Shown here: in pieces, positions 63,961-64,000 of the stretch
How the letters are laid out: every line of letters starts with the position of its first letter
How positions within the stretch are numbered: position 1 is the first letter of the stretch
DNA from: Flavobacterium gelidicaeli
Lineage (GTDB): Bacteria; Bacteroidota; Bacteroidia; Flavobacteriales; Flavobacteriaceae
Assembly: GCF_013294005.1 (NCBI RefSeq)
Contig: NZ_JABSNK010000008.1
Location: 124,001 to 188,000, forward strand
DNA: 64,000 bases
Direction: 5' to 3'
The notes under the pieces: model-generated
Told to the model about the DNA's origin: nothing
Seen by the model: only the letters and a program-made list of their open reading frames with translations
Database searches by the model: none
Made by a program: the position numbers and the translations under genes

Positions 63961-64000
63961 CATGTTTTCTAGATTCCTAACTGCTAAAAGAACTTAAATG

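Overview
The window reads as chromosomal DNA of a low-GC Flavobacterium-type bacterium (phylum Bacteroidota). Evidence: many TAnnTTTG promoter -7 boxes, no Shine-Dalgarno sequences, several secreted proteins with type IX secretion (T9SS) C-terminal sorting domains, lipoproteins with an acidic stretch after the lipid cysteine, a split ATP synthase cluster (atpD-atpC alone), and the conserved operon glycogen synthase - DUF4270 - glmS. Most genes are housekeeping; the accessory material is concentrated in a few places.

Layout. 0-6.4 kb: 3' end of an unknown gene, a secreted beta-sandwich protein, an AraC regulator, a umuC-umuD mutagenesis pair, a decayed rhuM gene, then an AT-rich two-gene module (HipA-like kinase plus DUF3037-like partner) and a tRNA-Leu. 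6.7-15.1 kb: prs, rplY, pth, a T9SS metalloprotease, ribF, a small membrane protein and bioB. 15.2-30.8 kb: an array of four large T9SS-exported surface proteins on the minus strand sharing one C-terminal module, with relics of further copies between them and a ~1.6 kb near-identical block in two of them. 31-38 kb: recX, an array of ~142 bp intergenic repeats, then a minus-strand biotin operon (bioF, bioD, bioA and a ketoacyl synthase) interrupted by a GxxExxY gene bracketed by inverted repeats. 38-50 kb: atpD-atpC, a TonB-dependent receptor with an SGNH-hydrolase lipoprotein, glmS / DUF4270 / glycogen synthase, and divergent panC-panD. 50-62.7 kb: an esterase-like protein lacking its nucleophile, radA, a GT51 transglycosylase with an AsmA-like N-terminus, a Tas-like aldo/keto reductase, an OmpA lipoprotein, exonuclease III, an OlsF-like acyltransferase, a dehydrogenase-VOC fusion and a small lipoprotein pair. 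62.8-64 kb: a decayed proC joined to a decayed ISL3-type transposase.

Genes that work together: bioF, bioD, bioA and the distant bioB build biotin from pimeloyl-ACP/CoA, and the ketoacyl synthase may help supply that precursor; panC and panD feed pantothenate synthesis; umuC and umuD form a translesion polymerase; the TonB receptor and surface lipase probably handle one lipid-like substrate. Four related hairpin elements with the core TAGCC..GATAG..ATCCTTT/AAAGATTG..ATAGC..GGA lie in gene gaps and may be flavobacterial Flavo-1-type RNAs.

The most interesting candidates are the HipA-like kinase/DUF3037 module beside the rhuM relic, the GxxExxY gene in its inverted-repeat frame, the T9SS surface-protein array with relics, and a set of near-leaderless genes whose start codon follows the -7 box by exactly five bases. 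All gene calls rest on reading the sequence and on memory of protein families; no searches were run.
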